Source of the DNA: Verrucomicrobiota bacterium
Lineage (GTDB): Bacteria > Verrucomicrobiota > Verrucomicrobiia > Opitutales > Intestinicryptomonadaceae
Reading direction: 5' to 3'
Length of the DNA stretch: 40,217 bases
NCBI GenBank assembly: GCA_003343565.1
Contig: QALA01000040.1
Span: forward strand, 1 to 40,217
Made by a program: the position numbers and the translations under genes
Part shown: positions 24,314 to 32,929 of the stretch, one piece after another
Position numbering within the stretch: position 1 is the first letter of the stretch
How the letters are laid out: the number at the start of each line of letters is the position of its first letter
Notes under the pieces: model-generated
The model's database searches: none
Seen by the model: only the letters and a program-made list of their open reading frames with translations
What the model was told of the DNA's origin: nothing

Positions 24314-25567
24314 ATGGTTAATAGAATAATCGCTTTGGGCGCATTATTTTGCGCTTCGGCGTCATTCGGTGCGGGATTCCAAGTGTTGGAACAAGGCGCC
24401 AATAACATCGGGTCCGCTATGGCGGGCGCGACCACAAACGCCAGTTCGGACGCTTCCGCCGCTTTCTGGAATCCCTCCGCGGCAATGTTTACGCAAACGC
24501 AAGTCGGCACCGTAAAAGTCGATGCGGCCATGAATTTTGTAATTCCCTCCTTTGAGTTTGAGGACGACGGAAGATCCGTAAACCCCATGGGAAGAAGCGG
24601 CAATGACGGCGGCAATGCCGGAGATCTCGAACTTATCCCAAACTTTTTCGCCGTTTACAGGTTCGCCGAGGATTTCGCCCTTACCTTCTCCATGACTGCG
24701 CCGTTCGGAATAGGAACGGAGTATGACGACAACTGGATCGGCCGCTTTCAGGGAATCGAAAGCCGCGTCACAACCTACGACGTAAATCCGAGCATCGCAT
24801 GGAAGGTTTTTGATTGGCTGTCCGTATCGGCAGGGGCGTCGGCCCAATGGCTGCACGCGAAGCTCACACAAGCGGTCTATCTCGGATACGGAATGGAGAC
24901 GCGCTCGCAGGTGACGGGGGACTCGTGGTCGGCCGGCGCCAACATCGGCGCCACAATCAACTACATGGAGGGCGGAAGAATCGGCTTCTCATGGAGGACA
25001 AAGGTTTCGCACGACATCACGGGCAATTTAAAAATAGCGGGCGTCGGGCACCAGGGGGTGAACGCCAATTTGACCCTGCCGCAAACTTTCAATCTCGGCG
25101 TATACCAAAGGCTCGGCGGCGATTTCCGCAATTTCGCGCTCATGTTCGACTATTCCTACACGTGTTGGTCGTCCTTTGAGTCGCTGGTCATAAATTCGGA
25201 CGCCACAGGCTCTCCGGTGTCCTACACAAACGAAGACTGGAAAAACGTCTCGCGCGTGGCCGCGGGCATACACTTCTACCCCGATTCCATCGAAAATCTG
25301 GTCCTGCGCTTTGGCGTCGCATGGGACGAATCTCCGGTTCCCAATTCGGCGCGGCGCACAGTCCGCATTCCCTGTTCCGACCGCATATGGCTGACGACGG
25401 GACTGGGATACGAATACAAGGGCATAAGCCTCAGCGTCGCTTACGGATACATTATATTTTATAACGATTCCGACATAAACGCCGTCGAAGCTCCAAACAA
25501 TATCGTAAGCGGAAAATATACCGGACACTCCCACATTGTTTCCGTCCAAGCCGGTTATGCATGGTAG
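24314..25567 (+). CDS. FadL/OmpP1-family outer-membrane transport protein
   Basis: A 417-residue outer-membrane protein with a signal peptide (cleavage near residue 19-20, FGA/GFQ). The mature start AGFQVLEQGANNIGSAMAG and ASAAFWNPSAAM is the hallmark N-terminal plug of FadL/TodX/OmpP1 proteins, which take up long-chain fatty acids or other hydrophobic compounds. The rest alternates hydrophobic and polar residues as 14-strand barrels do, and the chain ends in AGYAW with a terminal aromatic residue. The substrate is unknown. No fatty-acid degradation genes adjoin. There is no Shine-Dalgarno, and the leader is AT-rich. Confidence 0.88.
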   Translation: MVNRIIALGALFCASASFGAGFQVLEQGANNIGSAMAGATTNASSDASAAFWNPSAAMFTQTQVGTVKVDAAMNFVIPSFEFEDDGRSVNPMGRSGNDGGNAGDLELIPNFFAVYRFAEDFALTFSMTAPFGIGTEYDDNWIGRFQGIESRVTTYDVNPSIAWKVFDWLSVSAGASAQWLHAKLTQAVYLGYGMETRSQVTGDSWSAGANIGATINYMEGGRIGFSWRTKVSHDITGNLKIAGVGHQGVNANLTLPQTFNLGVYQRLGGDFRNFALMFDYSYTCWSSFESLVINSDATGSPVSYTNEDWKNVSRVAAGIHFYPDSIENLVLRFGVAWDESPVPNSARRTVRIPCSDRIWLTTGLGYEYKGISLSVAYGYIIFYNDSDINAVEAPNNIVSGKYTGHSHIVSVQAGYAW

Positions 25568-25748
25568 GAAACCTCTTGAAAAATAAATCGGCCGGCTGAA
25601 AAAAATTTTTTCAAGCCGCCCGATTCGCTGCAACGGGCCAGAAGAGTTTTCAATTACCACTAACTTATTGCCGCAAAATAAGCTGCATTGTTTTTTGCCC
25701 GCAAAAAACAGGCCCTTAAACGCGCAAAAAAAATTGAAAATAAAACAC

Positions 25749-25776
25749 TTGACCAAGGTTAGCCCTCCCGTACAAT
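25749..25776 (+). promoter_or_regulatory. Promoter of ptsH
   Basis: TTGACC (25749-25754), a 16-bp spacer and TACAAT (25771-25776) form a good sigma-70-type promoter. The predicted transcript start is near 25783, giving a leader of about 18 nt. Confidence 0.6.
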
Positions 25777-25800
25777 GCAATGCTTTGATAAAAAAATAAG

Positions 25801-26088
25801 ATGGCAATGTCGAATACAGAAATATCGCGCCTGTTGACGGTTCAAAATAAAATGGGGATACATGCGCGTCCGGCCGCAATGATCGTCCGCATTTCAAACC
25901 GCTATTCCGACGTGGAAGTCGTGGCCGAAAAGGACGGGGAGCAGGTCAACGGCAAGAGCATCATGAGTCTTATGATGCTCGCGGCGGGCAAGGGCTCGCA
26001 AATAAAGTTTATAGCCGAAGGCGAAAGCGCGGAAAGCATGCTTGACGAAATAGAGGCTCTCTTCAACCGCAAGTTCGACGAAGAATAA
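25801..26088 (+). CDS. ptsH: HPr-family phosphocarrier protein
   Basis: A 95-residue HPr. The phospho-accepting His21 is in GIHARPA, and the Ser53 in GKSIMSLMML matches the Ser46 position that HPr kinase modifies in many bacteria. The C-terminal helix AESMLDEIEALF is normal. ATG 25801 is followed by a second ATG at 25807, which could be the real start. No enzyme I, HPr kinase or PTS permease gene is adjacent, so it may serve a regulatory or partial PTS, as in bacteria with nitrogen-type or orphan HPr proteins. It has its own promoter and terminator, so it is monocistronic. There is no Shine-Dalgarno site. Confidence 0.92.
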   Translation: MAMSNTEISRLLTVQNKMGIHARPAAMIVRISNRYSDVEVVAEKDGEQVNGKSIMSLMMLAAGKGSQIKFIAEGESAESMLDEIEALFNRKFDEE

Positions 26089-26123
26089 ACTATTCGGACA
26101 TATCAGCCATATTTTCTCAAAAG

Positions 26124-26153
26124 CGCGGAAGTTAAAATCCGCGTTTTTATTTT
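26124..26153 (+). terminator. Rho-independent terminator of ptsH
   Basis: cgcgga (26124-26129) and tccgcg (26138-26143) form a stem with an 8-nt loop, followed by tttttatttt, about 35 nt after the stop. Confidence 0.75.
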
Positions 26154-26679
26154 GTTTAAATGCGATTTTTCAAATGCGCCTTTTTGTCCGGATTTAGCAA
26201 AATGCGCCGGCAACGGGAATTTGAAAGCGAAAATATTGCCGAAAATGGCGGAATGCCCTTAAGAATATTTAAAGAACAGCAAGTTAAGAAGTAGCAAAGT
26301 AATGCTCTCCCCCAAAATCTGATTCGGGGCATTTTTCACCGGCGACACAAATGAAGCGGGGGATTAAAACGGCCTTTCATGGAGAGAAAACTCAAATGCT
26401 TCGCGCGTATTGCAAACGAAAGAGTTGAGAAATCGCGCACGAAACATCGAAAAAATCTCCTATCTCCGCGCCCGGTGCGAAAAAGAATTAAGCCTGCGAG
26501 TTATTGCTTCCCAAAGGGTCCCCATTGCGCTCCGCAAAAAATTGCCAAGAACGGAAACGCCACACAAGTCCCATATTATTTTTGTAAAATCAGACTTCGA
26601 GTTATAACGGATATTTTTCCCGCTCTACTCTTACGGCTTTGCGGCGCAAATCCTAAAAAAAATTTCATGCCATTTGAAG

Positions 26680-26709
26680 AAATCCCGGCTTCATAAATCC
26701 CGGCTTCAT
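26680..26709. repeat. 15-bp perfect tandem repeat, two units
   Basis: aaatcccggcttcat is present twice in direct succession (26680-26694 and 26695-26709). Confidence 0.85.
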
Positions 26710-26941
26710 TAGACCAACCGCTCCGTTTTCTCAGGCGAAAGATTGTGCAAAATTTCAAATCTCCAAGAAAAGGGTTTCTCGGAATACAAGTTAGGCTTGC
26801 GCCTACTGATGCAACTTTGTCTTCGGGTTTTTCCCGCGCGAATGAAATGCCAAGCCGCACGGGGTTTATCCATTTTACATCTGCTTTTCGGCACAGGAAA
26901 TTAGGAAATCGCCCCTGCGAAAAACAAATTACTCCAGTGCG

Positions 26942-26974
26942 AAAAAAACGGCCGCAGGGCAAATCCCGCGGCCG
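26942..26974 (-). terminator. Rho-independent terminator of the outer-membrane barrel gene
   Basis: On the minus strand a stem with CGGCCGCGGG and CCCTGCGGCCG arms and an ATTTG loop is followed by T7, about 25 nt after the stop codon. Confidence 0.9.
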
Positions 26975-26999
26975 CTCCAGCGCAAAAATAAAGCGTATA

Positions 27000-28181
27000 T
27001 TAATAGCGAAGCGCGAAGGTCAAATCGACCAAGTGCTGATTGTACGCCGCCGCCTCCAAGTTCGAGGCATTGTTGTAATAGCGGTAATTGGCCGAAATTT
27101 TTATAAACTTATTCGGGATATAGGACAATCCGACGCGGGCGATGTAAATATCGTCTTCGCGGTCGTCGGACTGCTGATATTCGGCATTCGTATAAGAGAA
27201 GCTCGTCGTCGCGGTCAGGTAGCTTGTGATAGCGTAATTTGCGCCGACTTCGCAACCGGTATTGAGGGAAATCTGCCTCTGGGCTCCGCTGCCGAAGTCG
27301 CGGGTAGCGATTGCGAAAAGGCCGATTTTTTCAGTGAGTTCGTATCCGAGTTCCGCGCGAAGGGCGAAAGTGCTTTCGCTTTCAGACGTCGAAGGATCCA
27401 AACCTCCCTGCGGGTCGCGATACACCCAGCCGCCATAGAGGAGGGCGTTCAATTTCGGAAGCAGCTGTCCGCGAACCGTCACGCCGACGGAATGGTCGCT
27501 CCTGCTGTTTCCGTAGTAGAGGGAATTGAACAAATTGCCGCCGGAAAATTCCGTATAGCGGTAAGTGTAGGAAAGACCCGCGGATATCTTTTCAGTGACG
27601 CGATACAAAATGCTCACGGGAACGGAATAGGTATCGAGGTCGGAATACAGGTCGCCCCACATTCCCTGGTATTGTATTGAGTACCATCTAAAGCCCAATT
27701 CGCCGTAAAACTTTTCGGTAAAGTCGTAGGTGCCGTTGATGCCCGCGTTGTAGATATCGGAGCGGACGAGGTCGCCGCTGGCGTTCGCCTGCGTTGTTGT
27801 GGAAGTATTTTGATAATTCTGCACAAAGGAGAAGTCGGCCAGAACCTTCCACTGGCTTTCCGTATAGGACGCCGTGGCAAAGAGGCTGGCGAGATTGGAA
27901 TTGAATTCCTTTCTCTCGGCAAAGCGCGTCAAATTTTCCAAGAACTTGACATTTGCCTTGAACTTGCTGTTACGACCGTAATCCAATTCGCCTCCGAGCC
28001 TGAATACGGCGGAATAGTCGTTCACCTTATCCTGGTTTCGATATGTGATATTGCTATTCCAAGTGCCCGATACTTCCCCCTTAAAGAAAAGGTCAAGCTG
28101 GTCTCCGATAGTTACTAGGGGAGCAGCATTCATCGAGAACGCCGCAGCAAACAATGCCGAGATGAGTGTTATTTTTTTCAT
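27000..28181 (-). CDS. Outer-membrane beta-barrel protein
   Basis: A 393-residue protein with a signal peptide (MKKITLISALFAAAFSMNA, cleavage near residue 19). The mature part is a long series of amphipathic, Tyr/Asn/Ser-rich strands with short turns, such as ISAGLSYTYRYTEFSG and FIKISANYRYYNN, and it ends in LTFALRY, giving the usual C-terminal aromatic of barrels. About 16 to 18 strands are plausible. It resembles uncharacterised outer-membrane barrel (BBP2/porin-like) proteins seen in Verrucomicrobiota. I cannot name a substrate. The strong promoter and terminator suggest a monocistronic, well-expressed gene. There is no Shine-Dalgarno, and an A-rich leader precedes ATG. Confidence 0.75.
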   Translation of the reverse strand: MKKITLISALFAAAFSMNAAPLVTIGDQLDLFFKGEVSGTWNSNITYRNQDKVNDYSAVFRLGGELDYGRNSKFKANVKFLENLTRFAERKEFNSNLASLFATASYTESQWKVLADFSFVQNYQNTSTTTQANASGDLVRSDIYNAGINGTYDFTEKFYGELGFRWYSIQYQGMWGDLYSDLDTYSVPVSILYRVTEKISAGLSYTYRYTEFSGGNLFNSLYYGNSRSDHSVGVTVRGQLLPKLNALLYGGWVYRDPQGGLDPSTSESESTFALRAELGYELTEKIGLFAIATRDFGSGAQRQISLNTGCEVGANYAITSYLTATTSFSYTNAEYQQSDDREDDIYIARVGLSYIPNKFIKISANYRYYNNASNLEAAAYNQHLVDLTFALRY

Positions 28182-28260
28182 TTTATTTTTACGCTTAAAA
28201 TTTTGCCAAGAAACACATTAATATACGCCTTTTGCAACATATCCCTTGAAAATTTCTTCA

Positions 28261-28290
28261 ATTATTGTCCGTTATTGCCGACGATGTCAA
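28261..28290 (-). promoter_or_regulatory. Promoter of the outer-membrane barrel gene
   Basis: On the minus strand TTGACA (28285-28290) and AATAAT (28261-28266) are 18 bp apart. Expected leader: about 70 nt. The segment TTGACATCGTC with ATAACG following is shared with the cysK upstream region. Confidence 0.55.
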
Positions 28291-28457
28291 GTTATTATTC
28301 TCAAATTCCCCAAAAAAAACGGATTTATTTTTTTGTTGAAAAAATGCGGCCGATAGAATTATGGATATGCTTTAATATTGCCGATTTTGGCGTTCCGGCA
28401 TTTGCCGTTTTGCGAACGCGAAAAGACAATTCTTTTTCTACTTCATAAAAAAACCTC

Positions 28458-30155
28458 ATGGCGAACAAGGAAAATTTTGAAGAATACTCGGCCTTTCTGG
28501 GATTTGTCCGCAGAAGGAGGAGGCCCAACGGGACTTGGTATGTAAAAATCATATGGAGCCGGGTCGCGGCCGCCGCGCTTGCGCTGGCATTTCTGGGCTG
28601 GATAGCCCTCTCGACATTCCTGTATATCTTCTGGAAACACGTCAACAAATACGACGAAATGACCTTCTGGCAGGCGATGATTTATCCGTTCTCGCAGGCC
28701 GAACAGCGCGAGAAAATCGGAAATTTCCACATCAAGAAGTCCAGGGAGCTTTTGGAGGCGAAGAAATTTCGCGAGGCGATTCAGACGCTGACCGTCGGCG
28801 TTGCGCGCTCCCCGAAAAACATAGAGGGGCGCAGAATGCTGGCGGAGTTCTATCTGGTGTTTTTCAAGCGTCCCGACCACGCAATAAACATGCTCGAAGG
28901 CGGCCTGATATTCGCAAAGGACGATCCGCAATACATACGCCTCTACCTGCGCCTGCTGCTTGAGCAAAACGACGACAAACGCATTGTCGCAGTCGGGGAA
29001 AAGCTCCTGAACGACGCCGACATAAAGAACGTGCAGGCCAAATCCTACATCGCGATTACGCTGGCCACAGTTTACGCCATGCACGGCAATTACAAGGTGT
29101 CTAGGGAATACATAGAGAAATACGGCCTTGCCGAGACGCTTCCCGGCATCATGCGGCTCGCCAAAAACGAGTGGGAGATGGGCGATAGAAACGCCGCGGT
29201 AGACCTAATTCTCAAGAATCTGAACAAGATGGAGAAAAAGGAGTTTCTCTACGGAATGCTGGTCAATTTCTACATGGAAATGGGCAACATCGACGAGGCC
29301 CGCCGCTACTCGGTATTGCGCTCCATAGAAAACCCGTTCTCGATAGAGCAAAAGATAGAGTTCCTGCGCCTGTTGAAGAAATCCGGCGACACCAAGCGCG
29401 TCATGCAGGAAGTGGACACCCTCTTCAACCAATACAAGGACGACAACCGCAGCCTGCTGAATCTGGCAAACTTCGCCACCGACGTGTGCGACGTGGAGTT
29501 TATGCGGCGCATTTACAACAGCGCGCTCAACAGCGGATTTCCCATGGCTCCCTACTGCCTGCTCTGGCTGGAGAGCATGATTGCGAATAAAAACTACAAG
29601 GACGCGACCAAATTTTCCGAAGACATCATGCGCGAAAAGCCCGTCTGGATAAAGCAGTACGAGGACATATTCTCATGCCTGCGCGCGATAGCCTACTACG
29701 GCGCCTCCAACATAGGAATGTCGGAGGCGCTGATAGACGAGGTGCTCAAACGCGGAAAGGTTTCGCCGCGCGTCCTCTTTTCGACGGCGCGCCGCTTCGA
29801 GGATCTGGGCGCGCTCAACTTCTCGATGCGGCTGCTGTCGGACGCCGTGGAGCGCTTCCCGCGCCATCAACTGGCCTTGACGAATCTGATAAGGCTCGAA
29901 ATAGAGTCCGGCAACGCCGTCAATCTCGACAAGCACATAAACACGCTGCTTCAAATGCGCCGCCCGTCGCGGAGTCTCGTCGAATACGCGCGCGACAACC
30001 TCATAAGCGACAAATTCATATTCGCAAAGAACCGCAAAAAGACAATCGACGAAATAAACTCCATGATGGTGAACAAGTCGCTCGACCAAAATTCCGACTC
30101 GGACAACGACTACGGGCGCATTTCCGACCCGATTCTCGAAAGCTCCGGAATTTGA
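28458..30155 (+). CDS. Membrane-anchored TPR-like protein, function unknown
   Basis: A 565-residue protein with a short basic cytoplasmic N-terminus (RRRRRP at about 18-23), one transmembrane helix (about 31-59) and a long helical domain outside the membrane. The helical part has repeated pairs such as AKKFREAIQTLTVGVARSPKNIEGRRMLAEFY and MGNIDEARRYSVLRSIEN, matching tetratricopeptide-repeat spacing over about 90-490. The C-terminus is acidic and polar (DQNSDSDNDYG). No enzyme motif is present. Such proteins often scaffold envelope or polysaccharide machinery. It is followed by its own terminator and then a putative antiporter. There is no Shine-Dalgarno site. The function is not assignable from sequence. 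Confidence 0.75.
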   Translation: MANKENFEEYSAFLGFVRRRRRPNGTWYVKIIWSRVAAAALALAFLGWIALSTFLYIFWKHVNKYDEMTFWQAMIYPFSQAEQREKIGNFHIKKSRELLEAKKFREAIQTLTVGVARSPKNIEGRRMLAEFYLVFFKRPDHAINMLEGGLIFAKDDPQYIRLYLRLLLEQNDDKRIVAVGEKLLNDADIKNVQAKSYIAITLATVYAMHGNYKVSREYIEKYGLAETLPGIMRLAKNEWEMGDRNAAVDLILKNLNKMEKKEFLYGMLVNFYMEMGNIDEARRYSVLRSIENPFSIEQKIEFLRLLKKSGDTKRVMQEVDTLFNQYKDDNRSLLNLANFATDVCDVEFMRRIYNSALNSGFPMAPYCLLWLESMIANKNYKDATKFSEDIMREKPVWIKQYEDIFSCLRAIAYYGASNIGMSEALIDEVLKRGKVSPRVLFSTARRFEDLGALNFSMRLLSDAVERFPRHQLALTNLIRLEIESGNAVNLDKHINTLLQMRRPSRSLVEYARDNLISDKFIFAKNRKKTIDEINSMMVNKSLDQNSDSDNDYGRISDPILESSGI

Positions 30156-30183
30156 TTTTTTTCGCGGGCCAATCAAAATAAAG

Positions 30184-30217
30184 ACGCGGCCGCCAAAACA
30201 TCGTCCGCGTTTTTTTG
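30184..30217 (+). terminator. Rho-independent terminator of the TPR-like gene
   Basis: acgcgg (30184-30189) and ccgcgt (30205-30210) form a stem with a 15-nt loop, followed by seven more T. Confidence 0.75.
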
Positions 30218-30284
30218 TCTTAATGGTCGGCAGTTCTTCGCCTCCCCCTAAATTTCAAAGATAAACCGCAAAAGTCGAGCCGAT

Positions 30285-31784
30285 ATGACGCAGACGAAAA
30301 AAGCGATATTCGCACTTTTGACTATTCTGCCGCTTGCATGCGCCGCGGCGGCTTCGGAGGCTTCCGCACCCCCGTATCCCGTTCCGCTCTCGGATTATCC
30401 GGCCGTCTCCGAAAGCCTGTGGCAAACCCTGCGCGAGCGCGCAGCGCAAGCGCCCTTCAATATCGCGGCGGCCGCGATATTCGGGCTTGCCCTCCTAAAC
30501 ACTTTCACATACAGGCTCTTTTCCCGCACCGGCGACATTCTCCACAGACGCGCCGTCGAGCTTGAGGAAAGCGACGCGCCGAACAAAATAATAAGGGGGA
30601 GAACCTGTTATTTTTTCGCAAGATTTTTCCACCTAAGCGGAGAGATTGAAATCATCTTCGGGCTGTGGCTGCTTCCGCTGTTTATCGGATTCTGGCTCGT
30701 ATACGGCTGGGAGGGTTTGACCTCGTATCTGGACAATTTGGTGTTCGTCCAGCGCAAGTATGTGGAGCCGGCGTTCGTGATTGTCGTAATGTGCATCGCG
30801 GCCACGCGGCCCGTCATTCAGTTTGCCTCCGACTGCGTCCGCGCGGTCGCCTCCGTCTTTGGAGGGGGAGCCGCCGCATGGTGGATTTCAATCCTGTGCA
30901 TTGGGCCGCTTTTGGGCTCGTTCATAACGGAGCCCGCGGCAATAACGATTTGCGCGATACTGTTGGTCAAAAATTTCTACGCGTTCAACCCGTCGCCGAA
31001 ATTTAAGTACGCGACTCTCGGATTGCTGCTTGTAGCCGTTTCCGCGGGCGGGACGCTGTCGCACTTTTCGGCTCCGCCGGTGCTCATGGTCGCGGCGGCG
31101 TGGAAGTGGGACTTTCTATTTATGGTGTCGAACTTCGGCTGGAAAGCCGCGCTCGGCATAGTGGTTTCAGTGCTCTTTTACTACTTCATATTCAGGGGGC
31201 AATTCCGCAAGATAAACGCGGCGCGTTCGGCGCATGAGCCGAAGGCCGAAGAGCGCGTCCCGCTTTGGATAGTGTTGGCGCACCTATATTTTTTATTCTT
31301 TGTGGTCGTGAGTCTCCACCACCCGGCGCTGTTTTTCTTCACGTTTATGTTCTTTATTGCGTTCGTGGAATCCACCCATGCATACCAGTACAAGATGCGC
31401 CTCGGCGTGCCGATTAAGGTCGGGCTTTTTCTCGCGGCTCTCGTCACTCACGGAAGCCTTCAGGCGTGGTGGATTGAGCCGCTGCTGCTAAAATTTTCCG
31501 AGGGCGAACTCTTTGCGTGCTCGATTGTGCTGACCGCGTTCAACGACAACGCCGCCATTACGTATTTGGCCTCGCTCGTGCCGAACTTCTCCGACTCCAT
31601 GAAATACTTTGTCATGTCCGGAGCAATCGCGGGCGGCGGGTTAACCGTGATTGCAAACGCGCCGAATCCGGCCGGCATTGCGGTATTGGGCCCGTATTTC
31701 AAGGGCGGAGTCTCGCCGGTGCTGCTGTTTCTGTCGGCCTTTATTCCGACCGCCATTTTATCCGCCGCATTCCTATTGTTGTGA
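30285..31784 (+). CDS. Putative Na+/H+ antiporter (PF07399-like)
   Basis: A 499-residue polytopic membrane protein with an apparent N-terminal signal-like segment (residues about 5-22) and roughly 11 to 12 hydrophobic segments. The sequence matches the putative Na+/H+ antiporter family: conserved blocks are GPLLGSFITEPAAITICAILL (about residues 206-226), SAGGTLSHFSAPPVLMVA, FNDNAAITYLASLVPNFS and GGGLTVIANAPNPAG. Acidic and Asn residues within these helices are candidates for ion binding. The physiological ion is not known. The gene is separated from the TPR-like gene by a terminator, so it is probably expressed alone. There is no Shine-Dalgarno site. Confidence 0.8.
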   Translation: MTQTKKAIFALLTILPLACAAAASEASAPPYPVPLSDYPAVSESLWQTLRERAAQAPFNIAAAAIFGLALLNTFTYRLFSRTGDILHRRAVELEESDAPNKIIRGRTCYFFARFFHLSGEIEIIFGLWLLPLFIGFWLVYGWEGLTSYLDNLVFVQRKYVEPAFVIVVMCIAATRPVIQFASDCVRAVASVFGGGAAAWWISILCIGPLLGSFITEPAAITICAILLVKNFYAFNPSPKFKYATLGLLLVAVSAGGTLSHFSAPPVLMVAAAWKWDFLFMVSNFGWKAALGIVVSVLFYYFIFRGQFRKINAARSAHEPKAEERVPLWIVLAHLYFLFFVVVSLHHPALFFFTFMFFIAFVESTHAYQYKMRLGVPIKVGLFLAALVTHGSLQAWWIEPLLLKFSEGELFACSIVLTAFNDNAAITYLASLVPNFSDSMKYFVMSGAIAGGGLTVIANAPNPAGIAVLGPYFKGGVSPVLLFLSAFIPTAILSAAFLLL

Positions 31785-32861
31785 CCGCCAAAAAAGCGGA
31801 AGCTTCGGCCGCTTGAACGAAAGACTGTCCGCTTCCGCCTGCGAACGGGCGAAAAAATCCGCCTTCCCAAAATTGGAACGAAGGAAACTTAACGGGCGAA
31901 TCTAAAAAACCGCCGCACCGGGAGAGAAACGGCGCGGCCGCCGCCCGCCCCAATGCAACTTCTTATTCCGCCCCTCCCATTTTTGTTCCGACAATCCATT
32001 TATGCCGCTTTTGAAACCGGAAATTTCGGCTCCGATTTCCCGCGCAATCGGGAAGGCGGAAAGAGCAAAGCCGCGTGCGACTTAAAAAAAATCCCTTATG
32101 TTTCCTGAAGGCGCTGCGAAGAAACTTTCGCACAAAAATTTTTCCGCAAAAGCGTCGCAAAAATTTTTAGGCCGGGCGCAAAAAACGCCATGTTTAGACG
32201 CGGCTTTGAAGCAGTTAGACGCGGGGTTGAAGTTGCAAAAACGACGAACGCTCTATTTTCTTCACCCCCATGCGCAAAACAAAAATCGGCGCAGGTCGAC
32301 CCGCCGAACGCGAATTTTCATTCCGCGCGAAAAACGAAAGCAAAAAAATGCCAAGCGCGCAAATGCGCATTCCGCGCCGCATTAGGTAAGGCGGATAAAC
32401 GTCCCCACACACGCAGCTTGCCGCAATAAGTTTTAGTTTCGCAGCTTCTCCAATCCCGTTCGCATCAACCCCATCTGAAGTTGTCTTGCGCGCAAATGCG
32501 CGTCTGAAAGTTTGCGCGCGCCTTCTTGAATAAGTTTTCGTTTGTGCGTTGGCAGGTTTGAACGGTTGTGCGTCTGCGCGCAGAGGGCATGCGTTTGCGG
32601 CAGGCTTTGCAAATTGCATGCGGGCTGTTTGGGAGGACCTGCAAACTCCACCGCACTATTGGTACGAATTATACGTTTTGCGCTCTTGGGTTCGGGTACA
32701 AGAATATCGCGGCTGTCGTATTTTTTTAATTACTTGCGGCGGCAAAGGGTGATTTCAGTACCGACTCACCATTCGCCCGCAAAACTCAAACAAATATAGC
32801 GTCCCCCTAAAACAGCCAACCCCATACTTCCGGCCGCAGAACAATATAAAAAACGCCGAAA
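31785..32861. other. Gene-free spacer of about 1.1 kb
   Basis: Lies between the convergent antiporter and rpsA genes. It contains dispersed repeat copy B (32504-32700, reverse orientation) and GC-rich low-complexity DNA. Small open frames on both strands show no conserved features, and the two repeat copies do not keep a frame. Confidence 0.5.
32504..32700 (-). repeat. Dispersed degenerate repeat, copy B
   Basis: Its reverse complement aligns with 13318-13513 over nearly the full length, including the exact 20-nt core cccgcatgcaatttgcaaag. The core contains nested palindromes (gcatgc, tttgcaaa on the other strand). Confidence 0.7.
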
Positions 32862-32895
32862 CAAAAAGCCGCGCTCCGTCGGAGGGGCGCGGCTT
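32862..32895 (-). terminator. Rho-independent terminator of rpsA
   Basis: On the minus strand aagccgcgc, a short interior loop, tcc-gac-gga and gcgcggctt make a long hairpin followed by T5, about 35 nt after the rpsA stop. Confidence 0.85.
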
Positions 32896-32929
32896 AAAAA
32901 AGCGAAACGGCGCCTAAACGCCGGCGCGA

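Larger units (their letters stand above)
26089..26940. other. Gene-free spacer downstream of ptsH
   Basis: About 850 bp between convergent genes. Besides the ptsH terminator it holds a possible bulged hairpin with T tract at about 26301-26337 (AATG/CATT and CCCC/GGGG arms) and a perfect 15-bp tandem pair at 26680-26709. Open frames are basic, low-complexity and rejected. Confidence 0.5.

Noticed and set aside
26745..27680. 311-codon plus-strand open frame
   Set aside because: It overlaps the outer-membrane barrel gene in antisense; only the barrel frame has a signal peptide and strand pattern.
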